Positions 1 through 8,220 of a DNA stretch of 19,000 nt are shown in pieces (the first letter of the stretch is position 1; every line of letters begins with the position of its first letter). The stretch is from Carex sylvatica. Taxonomy: Eukaryota > Streptophyta > Magnoliopsida > Poales > Cyperaceae. Under the pieces are notes generated by a model. It searched no databases, was not told the origin of the DNA, and saw nothing but the letters and a program-made list of their open reading frames with translations. The stretch lies in contig CAXKVR010000433.1 in the NCBI GenBank assembly GCA_964058845.1, forward strand, positions 1 through 19,000, given 5' to 3'. A program made the position numbers and the translations under genes.

Positions 1-300
1 TGCAAAAAGAATGATACGATACACTTTTATAGGATTCATTGTGGATAACCGTGTACACTCTAGCACATCTGTATAAAAAAAACATCGGCAATTAATCAAG
101 CGCAACTGCTATTCTACAAAAAAAAAAATTTAAGACTATGTTTGATAGATTGATAACGCCATAAAAATTATCTTCATCTCTCTCTAGTCTATCCAATTAT
201 CCTTCTATTTTAAAGAACGGGATATTCGATGGGCATTATATCAAATTCAGTCTGATGTTTACATCAGCGTTGAGATTCGTACAAAAAAATAAAAAATGTC
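1..300. other. AT-rich intergenic DNA, no gene seen
   Basis: No long open frame, RNA gene or clear element boundary is visible. A short stretch near 134-165 (TATGTTTGATAGATTGATA) is loosely like the termini of small DNA transposons and like the repeated unit at 4949-5066, but no partner terminus or target-site duplication was found. Confidence 0.5.
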
Positions 301-304
301 AATA

Positions 305-567
305 ATAATGAATGACATACGGATACGGATGCAGATACGGATGCGGATGCAGATATCCGCTTTTTATAATAATGAATAACATAATTTTATTCATAATACA
401 TATTAAATTATATAATATATATCTACTATTATGATATGGATAATTAAAATTCAAAACCATATCCGTATTCGTATCCGCACGGATATTCGGATATCGGATA
501 TCCGTATTAAATTTTCGGATACGGAGTCGGATACGATCGGATAATATCCAACCCGTTTGCAGCCCTA
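305..567. mobile_element. hAT-like element end (non-autonomous or truncated)
   Basis: The stretch is built from short repeats of GGATACGGAT, GATATCCG and ATCCGTAT in both orientations (about 305-360 and 460-545) around an AT-rich core, and ends in GTTTGCAGCCCTA at 567. Read inward from that end it begins TAGGGCTGCAAACGGGT, which resembles the end of the complete hAT element later in this window (TAGGGGTTTGCTAACGGG). Dense short subterminal repeats are typical of hAT ends, where transposase binds. No transposase remnant lies beside it. The opposite terminus and an 8 bp duplication of the flank (CTGGTATG) were not found to the left, so the element is truncated or its other end lies outside the window. 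Confidence 0.5.
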
Positions 568-802
568 CTGGTATGTGATTCGGTCACGTACTAGATTTTA
601 TGTTTTGTGTACATGTTTGTACTGTACTTTTAAATTTTAATGCTAGTCTACGGATCTTTTCATCAAAAATAAAATAAAATAAAAAAATGCTCAAGTAATA
701 AATTTACTTCTATCGAAGTTGTTGGTCTAAAGTGAGTCTGATAATTTATTAACTGAACGACTGAGAAGCTGATATATCAAAATTCAGATCTGATAGATAT
801 TA

Positions 803-910
803 TTTTTTTTGGGTATAAACCCACCGATTTTCATTAATAAAACGAAAACCATTACATTGTATTTTGTGAAATAGGTACCAACACTGATACCACAAACAAA
901 ATAGAGATAG
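803..910 (-). mobile_element. probable LINE 3' tail
   Basis: Read on the minus strand, the stretch has the look of a plant LINE 3' untranslated end: T-rich sequence with TGTAATGG, then TTTTATTAATGAAAATCGG, a short hairpin GGGTTTATACCC and an A-run (the T-run at 803-810 on the plus strand). The GT/CT-rich sequence just upstream on the same strand (911-1000) may belong to the same tail, in which case the adjacent foldback contains part of it. No reverse-transcriptase coding remains and no convincing TSD was identified. The call rests on remembered features of LINE tails and is moderate to low. Confidence 0.4.
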
Positions 911-1261
911 ACAAAACGGCATTGAGACGATACCAGCAGAATCAACCTGCACAAAAAAATAGATAGCCTAGCAGTAGCACCTACTAACACGGAATGCTAT
1001 CCTCTAAGGAGTTTTTCCGTGAGGAGCTTTTAATCTAGTCCGTTCGTTTTGATCGGACGGACTAGATCAGATCTCAAAAGAACAGCCCCTCTGTTATAGT
1101 CCATCCGATTGAAAACGAACGGACCAAATAAAAAGAACCGCACGGCTCCGCACGGAAAAACTCCGCAGAGAATAGCATTCCGTGTTAGTAGGTGCTACTG
1201 CTAGGCTATCTATTTTTTTGTGCAGGTTGATTCTGCTGGTATTGTCTCAATGCCGTTTTGT
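911..1261. repeat. ~350 bp foldback (inverted repeat), MITE-like
   Basis: The left arm begins ACAAAACGGCATTGAGAC at 911 and its reverse complement ends at 1261. Pairing runs through 911-1025 and about 1150-1261 with few mismatches. The middle also pairs: AGTCCGTTCGTTTT near 1038-1051 matches AAAACGAACGGACC near 1111-1124. Almost the whole segment can therefore form one hairpin. The peptide MLVGATARLSIFL appears on both strands only because of this symmetry and is not a gene. The 26 or so bases after the right arm (1257-1282) repeat part of that arm (GTGCAGGTTGA.TCTGCTGGTA), a small direct duplication. It could be a foldback MITE or an inverted duplication of LINE 3' sequence; no clean TSD settles it. 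Confidence 0.75.
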
Positions 1262-1285
1262 GCAGGTTGAGTCTGCTGGTACAGA

Positions 1286-2056
1286 CAACTCAAGGTTTTT
1301 ATGTACCTCATTACAGAGTGGCTCGAGCTTGAGTTTATCTTCTGTGATCTTTCTCAGCTGCTTTACAACCTCAACATTCACTTTTGATGCTCGAGTTTCA
1401 GTTGACACCTTGCTAGCATAAACCTGCATAGGAAATAAAGAAAACAAATAACAAGATCAGTTGGTAAAATTAAACATTTATTTCATTTGTAAAGCATAAC
1501 CTGCATTCTCAGTATCTTCAGTACTGCTGCCCTCCCATGACAATGCTACTATTTTCTCTCCAAATTATAGTACTGGTAATAACTATTCAAGTGGTAGTGG
1601 TAGTGGTAACAGTAACAAACTACTTGAATCAAGCCTATCCCCTGTCCTCCAATTCTACTCTTCTGTCAACTTTAGTATCATCTAAATTCCTGAATAAATT
1701 ACACAAAGGACCTTAAAAGTACTGATTTGCCATTTTGCTCTAAAACACTCATTATGTACCATTTTTGGTAATTTCCATCATATTTGATGTCATAAAACTG
1801 GACCCTAGTCAAAGCATTTGTCCAATGGTAAATGATGGATCGATGGCAAGAATAGAACGGTCCAAATTGGATATCAAGAACAAAACAAAAAATCAGCATG
1901 TTGGCCAATTACGAATTTTAATAGGAGCTAGACGTACCTGCACATAACCTGCCCAGCCACATTGGCTTCTAAAGCACTTCCACACAGCTGAATGCCTTTC
2001 TCAAAGAAAAACAAAATTTTGTAAGTGAAAGACTAACATTACAGATATGTATAACC
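1286..2056. other. unassigned DNA, possible weak exon-like segments
   Basis: No convincing gene. On the minus strand three short segments look exon-like because of neighbouring splice-type sites: around 1290-1431 (preceded by CCTATGCAG), around 1500-1551, and around 1938-1987 (followed by GTACGT). Their reading phases do not join into one frame and I do not recognise the encoded peptides, so no gene is called. A GTGGTAGTGGTAGTGGTAAC microrepeat lies near 1591-1610. Confidence 0.4.
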
Positions 2057-2067
2057 AATATACAATT
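2057..2067. repeat. SINE target-site duplication, left copy
   Basis: AATATACAATT, identical to the copy at 2218-2228 on the other side of the SINE. It touches the 3' A-run of the element (a T-run on the plus strand). Confidence 0.8.
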
Positions 2068-2217
2068 TTTTGAGTAAAGGTTGGAGGTCAAGCCACTCAA
2101 CTATTTAATATCCTTGTTATTATAACAAAAGATTTTCACATCCGGATTTCGAACTCATGACCTCTCATATAGAGACCACGTGTCTTTGCCACTAGACTAA
2201 AAGTTAGTTCTCTAATT
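2068..2217 (-). mobile_element. tRNA-derived SINE, ~150 bp
   Basis: On the minus strand the element contains a polymerase III A box, TAGTCTAGTGG (plus-strand 2189-2199), and about 35 bp further a B box, AGTTCGAAATCC (2144-2155). This is the internal promoter of tRNA-derived SINEs. The A-box side is the 5' end at 2217, and the 3' end runs to an A-rich tail (ACTCAAAAA) at 2068. An identical 11 bp duplication, AATATACAATT, flanks it on both sides (2057-2067 and 2218-2228), as expected for LINE-assisted integration. The intact duplication suggests a fairly recent insertion. It is not a functional tRNA gene: there is no acceptor stem pairing and the 3' part is unrelated to tRNA. Confidence 0.8.
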
Positions 2218-2228
2218 AATATACAATT
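2218..2228. repeat. SINE target-site duplication, right copy
   Basis: AATATACAATT, a perfect match to 2057-2067; it marks the 5' boundary of the minus-strand SINE. Confidence 0.8.
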
Positions 2229-2752
2229 ATATCTGTAACAAAAGAAATATCAAAATTATGCTCAATTTCCAGTAAAAAAAACAGAAGTTGAAGCTTCATT
2301 TCTAGTCTATCACACTTCAAAGTTCAAACCCATTTATCCAGAAAAGTATCCGAGTAATGACTTGGTTGATGTGTGGGTCCCAATTTGATCAGCTGATATC
2401 GTTTAAGTTCTAAGGTTCAATGACCTAACTCAAAATAAAGGGCCATGGACCAGGACCACAGTAGGAACAGTATGAACTACATAAAAAAAAAGAAAACAAA
2501 TTTACAAAAAGTTGCCCAGAATTATGAAAACCATTTAATTCAAATTTTGACCAGCCACTTTAAGCAAAGACTCGATGCCAGCCACAATAACAGCGACAAT
2601 CAGCCTAGTCGTGTTGAACGACTGTTCGTTTGTTCCTTTTGGAAATTACCTCCATCCATTCAATCACATCACAGATCAGAAAATAAAGAGCCTACGGGGG
2701 CCTTTTAATTAACAATTCAATCCTTGCTCAAGTGCTCACCCAGTCACACACA
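2229..2752. other. upstream region of the F-box gene
   Basis: This 0.5 kb separates the SINE from the F-box start codon and should hold its promoter and 5' leader. I see no strong TATA box at the usual distance; AAATAAAG near 2681 is the nearest AT-rich candidate. An 87-codon open frame at 2445-2708 has low-complexity lysine/asparagine content and no recognisable domain, so it is treated as chance. Confidence 0.4.
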
Positions 2753-3880
2753 ATGTCAGAGAAGGCGCAGCAGGTGCCGACGAGAGAGTGGTCGGAGTTG
2801 CCAGATCTCCCTCTGGCTATGATCGCACGGCTCCTCCTCCTGACACTTCGAGACCTCTTCTCCTTCGCCTCCGTCTGCCGCTCCTGGCGCTCTCTCCTCC
2901 TATCTCTCTCCCCTTCACTTCTCCCTTCCCTCCCTCCTCTCCTTCTCACCCCCTCTTTTCGCCTCCTCAACCCTTCTATCCCTTCTCTCCCCTTCTCCTC
3001 TTCCCCCCTCACTCTCCCCTCCTCCTCCAACTCCTACCGCTACCGCTTTCTCTCCTTCTCCCATGGCCACCTCCTCCTCCTCCCTTCCTCCCCTCCTCTA
3101 CACCCATTACTTGATAACGTTATCACTGGCTCCCGCATCATCCTCCCCCATCTCCCCTCTGACTATCACCGCATATCTTACTATTATGCAACCCTCACTG
3201 CCCCTCCCTCCTCCCCTTCTTCCCTCTTTTTACTCTTCTTCTCCAAATTTGCATTCCTCTCCTGCCACGTGTCATCTCTCGGCGCCACCTGGACTCGCCA
3301 CCGCTTCTCCCCTGACATCTCGTTCATCACCCATGTTGTTCCTTTCAGAAACCGCCTCTTTGGCCTCAACGACCAAGCCAGGCTCTTGGAACTCCATCTT
3401 TCCTCTGATCAAACACATGCTGTGCGCTTTGCCAATGTGCTCAGGCTCCCTCATTCCCCTCATGATATCGACAGGTGGCACTTTGGGCCGCAGCTAGTGT
3501 GCACCTCCGACCAGCTATTGCTTGTGCTCTTCCTTTTCCGCAAGGGGACAAACGCCTCATTCCAGTTGCCTTTGCGGACACGTGTTGCAAAAATTGAGGT
3601 ATATAGTCTGGATTGGAGAAGAATGGAATGGGTGAAGGTGAAGAAACTGCAGGACTGTGCAATTTTTATAGATTGTGCTGGGAAGGTGCCTGTCTTGTGT
3701 GAGAAACCGGAGAGATGGGGCGGAGAGAGCAATAGCGTGTACGTGACTGGTCCTGGGCATGACAGATGGATAAGGTTTTCATTGGATGAAAAGGCGGTTA
3801 TGCAGATGCTTTTGCCCATCTCCAATGCACCTGCCCGATGGCCGTCACCAATCTGGATCCACCCGAGCCTCTTCTATTGA
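2753..3880 (+). CDS. F-box protein with DUF295 domain
   Basis: This is a single-exon gene of 375 residues. The start is ATG 2753; the open frame extends 7 codons further upstream but only from a GTG. Residues 12-50 form an F-box (W-SELPDLPLAMIARLL, then LRDLFSFASVCRSWRSLL), the segment that binds SKP1 in SCF ubiquitin ligases. Residues 51-95 are a leucine/serine/proline-rich low-complexity linker encoded by a pyrimidine tract. The remainder fits the plant DUF295 beta-propeller-like domain: TGSRIILPHLP (about 125-135), VYSLDWRRMEWVKVKKL (283-299), then DCAIFID, and a C-terminal WPSPIWIHPSLF (363-374). Length is usual for this family. F-box/DUF295 proteins are presumed substrate adaptors and mostly lack a known substrate; they form large, fast-evolving plant families. 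There is no stop, frameshift or missing domain, so it may be functional. Its coding DNA is clearly richer in C than the flanking DNA. Confidence 0.88.
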   Translation: MSEKAQQVPTREWSELPDLPLAMIARLLLLTLRDLFSFASVCRSWRSLLLSLSPSLLPSLPPLLLTPSFRLLNPSIPSLPFSSSPLTLPSSSNSYRYRFLSFSHGHLLLLPSSPPLHPLLDNVITGSRIILPHLPSDYHRISYYYATLTAPPSSPSSLFLLFFSKFAFLSCHVSSLGATWTRHRFSPDISFITHVVPFRNRLFGLNDQARLLELHLSSDQTHAVRFANVLRLPHSPHDIDRWHFGPQLVCTSDQLLLVLFLFRKGTNASFQLPLRTRVAKIEVYSLDWRRMEWVKVKKLQDCAIFIDCAGKVPVLCEKPERWGGESNSVYVTGPGHDRWIRFSLDEKAVMQMLLPISNAPARWPSPIWIHPSLFY

Positions 3881-4696
3881 TTTAGTTTTTTCTGGTAAAG
3901 GTATTTGGCAATGCAAAGTTTATAAGTTTTCTTGATATCTGGATTATTAATGTTTAGTTTGCTGAATGTTACCATACTTTTGTTAATCAAACCATTGAAA
4001 TTGTGCTGATCAATTATTGGAAATTATCTCGGAGGTTCTATAAAATGTTCCCTATTGGTAGTTGATTTTGTTGGTACATAAGCGTACCTGGTCAAACTGG
4101 TTTAGTATGAGTAATGTACAGTACTACTGTACTAGATGAAGTAAAAGGGTAAAACAACACCAGAGCTCAACTGAATACTAAATGAGTCCCCTAGAGCACT
4201 TGTATGAGTCTGGCATGTATCAGTCATGTATCCTATGGGTAAGTTGTAACATTTTCTGCATACTATTTGGAGGCAAAAGTTTCACATAATTTCTTGATCT
4301 AGTTTCAAATTGTGATTTATAATGTTCATAGAAGCACTTACTCTACATCTCTCGAGTTTGAACAGGATGAACTTTTAGTACCAGAGTGAAACTCTACATT
4401 GCACATATCTCAAACTAACTGAATTAGAAGTTCATATATTATCAAATAGACAAATACCAATTTGCGTTTAGGTTTACTATCCAAATTTTACGTTCAATTC
4501 CTTTCAAAGTGAAATGAGTCACAACAAACTCCTAATGTCAAAATTGCAAATTAAGTAAACCACATTATCTATTGCCTTACAGGTAATGGAATCAAAATTG
4601 CCAAAGGAAGTCTGCCTCTGCGCTACTACTGCAAAATGCTGATTGCTGAAGCTAGAGTTAATAATGTGGTTTGTAATATGAAGTCTAGATATGGGT
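3881..4696. other. 3' flank of the F-box gene, no gene
   Basis: AT-rich sequence expected to hold the F-box 3' untranslated region. No perfect AATAAA stands out soon after the stop codon. The open frame at 4519-4701 on the minus strand (60 codons) has no recognisable domain. Confidence 0.45.
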
Positions 4697-4705
4697 TTCA
4701 TTGTT
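4697..4705. repeat. MITE target-site duplication, left copy
   Basis: TTCATTGTT, nine bases directly abutting the left terminus; it matches TTCATTATT at 4893-4901 with one difference. Confidence 0.7.
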
Positions 4706-4892
4706 GGAAATAAATCTGCTGTGATTCTAAAGGGATCACAGGACCTGTGATTCCAAATCTAGCCTTTTACTTTTTGGAATGCACAAATCTCAACAACACT
4801 TATTTTTATGCACGAATCTCTAGATAGATAAATGAATGGATTTGGAATAACAGGTCCTGCGATCCCTTTAGAATCACAGCAGATTTATTTCC
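4706..4892. mobile_element. Mutator-like MITE, 187 bp
   Basis: Terminal inverted repeats of about 54 bp (4706-4759 and 4839-4892) begin GGAAATAAATCTGCTGTG and differ at only two or three positions. They flank a ~79 bp AT-rich core without coding capacity. Nine bases on each side, TTCATTGTT and TTCATTATT, form a near-perfect duplication. Long TIRs with a 9 bp duplication are characteristic of Mutator-like elements (hAT would give 8, PIF/Harbinger 3, Tc1/mariner 2). The element is non-autonomous and would need a transposase from elsewhere. The single mismatch in the duplication implies modest age. Confidence 0.8.
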
Positions 4893-4901
4893 TTCATTAT
4901 T
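4893..4901. repeat. MITE target-site duplication, right copy
   Basis: TTCATTATT, directly following the right terminus TTTATTTCC; partner of 4697-4705. Confidence 0.7.
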
Positions 4902-4948
4902 TTAAGAAAACTATACAGTGCACAAGTATTCGATTCTAGTGCTAAATG

Positions 4949-5066
4949 AGATAAAATTAATATAGGTTTATTGGCTATGTTTGAAAGACAGATAGCGCTG
5001 TGGAATAAGATAAAATTAATATAGGTTTATTGGCTATGTTTGAAAGACAGATAGCGCTGTGGAATA
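4949..5066. repeat. 59 bp perfect tandem duplication
   Basis: Two identical 59 bp units, 4949-5007 and 5008-5066, each containing GGCTATGTTTGAAAGACAG and GATAGCGCTGTGGAATA. I see no mismatch between the copies, which points to a recent duplication. GGCTATGTTTG resembles the outer end of some PIF/Harbinger or hAT elements, but no matching inverted terminus was found. Confidence 0.85.
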
Positions 5067-5182
5067 GCATGTTATCCCTTTATTATGATCGGTGCTTTGT
5101 ATGCGGTTGCATATGTGAAATTTTATGCGGACTTATATATGCAGATTTTAAGTGAGAATTCATATATATCTCAACAAGTATA

Positions 5183-5350
5183 CAGTAATATGTGATATAA
5201 ATCACTGTTAATATACTCTAAACTGATATTTTTATCATTTTTAATATATTCTAAACCAGTAATATGTGGTATAAATCACTATTAATATACTCTAAACCAG
5301 TATTTTTATCACTGTAAATATACTCTAAATCAGTAATATGCTCTAAATTG
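5183..5350. repeat. 74 bp imperfect tandem repeat, ~2.2 copies
   Basis: Units begin with CAGTAATATG at 5183, 5257 and 5331, exactly 74 bp apart; the third copy is only partial. Each unit itself holds two related half-units with ATCACT..TAATATACTCTAAA, so an older ~37 bp duplication lies inside it. The copies are diverged, unlike the 59 bp duplication just upstream. Confidence 0.8.
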
Positions 5351-6174
5351 CATATTCAGACCGATTATAGATTTTCTATTCAGATTGCAACCGAATAGGA
5401 ATATTCGGCCGAATAGACCGAATATTACTACAATGATTAGGATACTTGCAAAATTTAAACGAATCAGTGACGAAATCAGTGATTGGGATCAGTTTTATGG
5501 CTGGCGATGATAAAAGAGATAGGCTCTGAACACACATTTATTGAAGTTTATTTTTATTTAAGCTGTGGATTTATGAGGGTGGCATGAACTGTCTCTCTAC
5601 CAAAAAAATGCAAATTTAATTATTAATTAAGTAATGTTAAGTTAGGAAATTATTTACGTATTATTTAAAGATAAATTATAATCAGAAATTAAATTAATAT
5701 AAAAAAATCACATAACATGATAATTAAACCAGCAAATCAAAACTAGTTCAAGGTTTGATTTCTCTTTGGTGGTAGAAGCTTATTTTCTATTTAAGGTGTT
5801 GTATTTTTTTCCTCATTTGTGCGATTTAAATTAATGTAAAAAAAATCACATAACTGGATAATTTTAGCATCAATTGTATTTAGAAAAAAAAATACAAGCA
5901 AACTTAATTAATGCATATTACGTCATTTAAATTAGAGGTTATGTTAATTTTAGAAGATTATGTATAACAAGTTTATAAATGTGCCTACATACAAGGTCCA
6001 AAATTTAGATCATATTAGTAAATCATCAACGCATAATAATAAGAAAATCTACTACAACAACACAGAATAACAAGAATCATGTTAATACATAAACCACATA
6101 CTTGGTACCCATTAAAACTTTTTAAATGACAAAATAGAAAAATGACTATATAATTCAACTAATAACATATCAAC
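5351..6174. other. AT-rich DNA downstream of the PIF pseudogene
   Basis: CCGAATA-type motifs recur at about 5389-5427 in both orientations (CGAATAGG, GGCCGAATAGACCGAATA), reminiscent of the subterminal repeats of DNA transposons, but no terminus is clear. The rest is AT-rich with no coding signal. The 3' terminus of the PIF/Harbinger element must lie in this area or further left if it survives; I could not locate it. Confidence 0.35.
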
Positions 6175-8220
6175 TCAGTGATTATTTCTTGAGCTTCTCC
6201 ACGTGGTAAACATTTCATGAGCTAAAGTGCCCTCCAATTGGATCATTCATCTGTTTATTCAATATGTGTAATTCGCTCACCATCTAGCTCCTCTAGCAGT
6301 AGGTTGGCTTTTTGCATTCTGACATCCAAATGATCAATAGGCATTTTCCTTCGAATATGATTGTGAATGAGCGCACATGCTGCAATTATTCGACATTGAA
6401 TCTTTACTAGATAAAATTATTTTCTCCTAAGAATTGCCCATCTCCTTTTAAGAAGACCAAAACATCGTTCTATGACATTGCGTGCCGAAGAATGTTTGTA
6501 GTTATAAAACTCTCGTGTTGTTCGTGATAATCTGTCATCATTCCAATTACTTCAATGTTATCTTTGACCTCTGTAAGGCGTAAGAAAACCCTCTCCATTT
6601 GGATAACCGGCATCACAAAGATAGTAATAACCTATAGTTAGAAAAAAAATGGAACATCATGTTAAAAAAAAGAAAGAAAGGGCAATCTAGTCAAAGTAGC
6701 TAATTGCATGGTCAATTATATCCAGTAGCTATCTTGTACATAGTCACTTTGTACAAGCATACAAAAGACTATCCAGTAAATAATAAACATGGTCACTTTG
6801 TACAATCAATGATGCAAAGTATAACTTTTAACCTGAGGAGAACTTTTAAACTTAAGCTGTGCAGTATTTATTTTTAAGGAAGTGCCAACTTTGAGAATTT
6901 ACTCTGGGAGTTTTACTGAACAAAATTTAGTGCATTTCATATGAAAATTCTCAAGAAATGAGTCTCTATATGCTGATAAAATTTCATGAATTTTGAGGTT
7001 TCCTAACTGTACCAGACTATGATCTAAGCAGAGAGATAAATTAGGAAACTGTGCTAGTATTTTGCTGTATTTCCATGTTTCAAAAATTGAACTTCAAAAA
7101 TTCATAATAAACTGAAATAAAATCCAAATAATATGATATTTGTGTCTATTATGTGTGTTTTGAAGTACTATACATGCCAGTCTGCATTGACTGGTTTACC
7201 AAAATAGGTCAACTTATTTTTTTTTGGTGTTTGTATTGTACCAGTAGCACATATGTTGTGCTTGGCTGTTGAGCCCATGATTACATAAATATATTTATTG
7301 GTAAAGGGTATAGGGAAAATTAACCCAATTTTAATACTCAAGCTTACCATGAGGGATATGTAATCCATTTCTCCTAGCAATTGCATCACGTAGTACTCTT
7401 GAATCAGCAGCATATCCTTCCCATCCAGGTAGAATATATATGAAATGCATATCTAGAGAACAAACTACTAAAACATTTGTAGCAACCTCCTTTTTCCTGG
7501 TATGGTATTTGGCTTTTTCAATGTCATATACATTCACTTGAATATATGTACCATCTAATGCGCCAAGACAGTTCTATTAAATAAAGACAATAGTTATATT
7601 TTATTTTATTTATCATGTACATGTTATTTTATATGATTGGTGAATTGTAGAAGTACCTTAAACCATTTTCATCTTTCATCAGTTGAATCTTCTGGTATTG
7701 GTGTTGGCTTCTTAAGCAGAATATTATGGCATCTAATAACGATATTAAGCACATTACGGAATTGCCTGCTTATTGATTCTCTGGATCTCACAAATTATCT
7801 CTTTATTACCCTGTTTTTCTCATCATGCGCCAAAATATTCAAAAAGATTGCTACTGCCTCTTCAACTGATGTACTTTCATCACATCTCAACCTCTCCACA
7901 CTTGACAACAAATCACACAGGCTATAAAAAACTCTTCAATTCATGCGTGCATTTTCAACACAAACCAAATCACTATCAAATATAATTTTTTGAAGAGTTT
8001 TAAATCGAATAGAGTGTCTCTTCAAAGCATTACGACCACCCCACGAGTTCTGACGACTCATCAACACCAACGATAACAAGATAGCTTTAAACGTTAGATA
8101 ATAGAGTATCTCAAAGTATGAAGTAGTAATGGAAATTGTAACAGGAATCGCGTAGAGATTGGTTGGTTCATCCATTGTTTCACGATGTAGGCATAATTTA
8201 TCTAAATAATTAAAAATCAC
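6175..8220 (-). pseudogene. PIF/Harbinger transposase pseudogene (three exons)
   Basis: Exons run 8220-7657, 7573-7348 and 6631-6175, with GT-AG introns of 83 and 716 bp that join in frame. The 5' limit at 8220 is only the first in-frame ATG. The N-terminal part shows the family helical region (SVEEAVAIFLNILAHDEKNR). Exon 2 has CLGALDGTYI and PGWEGYAADSRVL; exon 3 has YYYLCDAGYPN, GFLTPYRGQR and HSSARNVIERCFGLLKRRW. The catalytic triad of this DDE family survives: D195, D245 and E318 of the conceptual protein. The gene is dead: in-frame stops lie at 7936-7938, 7795-7797, 7669-7671, 6558-6560, 6552-6554, 6417-6419, 6255-6257 and 6243-6245, and the natural C-terminus (AHEMFTTWRSSRNNH, stop 6175-6177) is reached only after a one-base frameshift near 6224-6228. 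No Myb-like partner ORF of autonomous PIF elements was seen. Confidence 0.9.
6632..7347 (-). other. intron 2 of the PIF pseudogene
   Basis: The donor is CATG/GTAAGC at 7348/7347 and the acceptor is CTATAG/GTTATT at 6632/6631. Splicing restores the family sequence IPHG-YYYLCDAG exactly. The intron holds no gene; a ~16 bp motif, GTCACTTTGTACAA, occurs twice near 6738-6755 and 6790-6806. Confidence 0.75.

Noticed and set aside
1247..1447. Minus-strand peptide with VYASKVSTETRASK and two other exon-like segments (1500-1551, 1938-1987)
   Set aside because: Splice-like sites exist, but the reading phases do not join without stops and no family is recognised.
2144..2199. tRNA-like A and B boxes
   Set aside because: No acceptor-stem pairing or complete cloverleaf; the borders and duplication fit a SINE, not a tRNA gene.
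2728..3030. 100-codon antisense open frame over the F-box gene, plus other overlapping frames at 2788-3825
   Set aside because: Low-complexity Arg/Glu translation of the pyrimidine tract; the sense frame has clear F-box and DUF295 motifs.
7637..7985. Plus-strand open frames of 70-96 codons
   Set aside because: They lie opposite PIF transposase exon 1, whose minus-strand motifs are clear.
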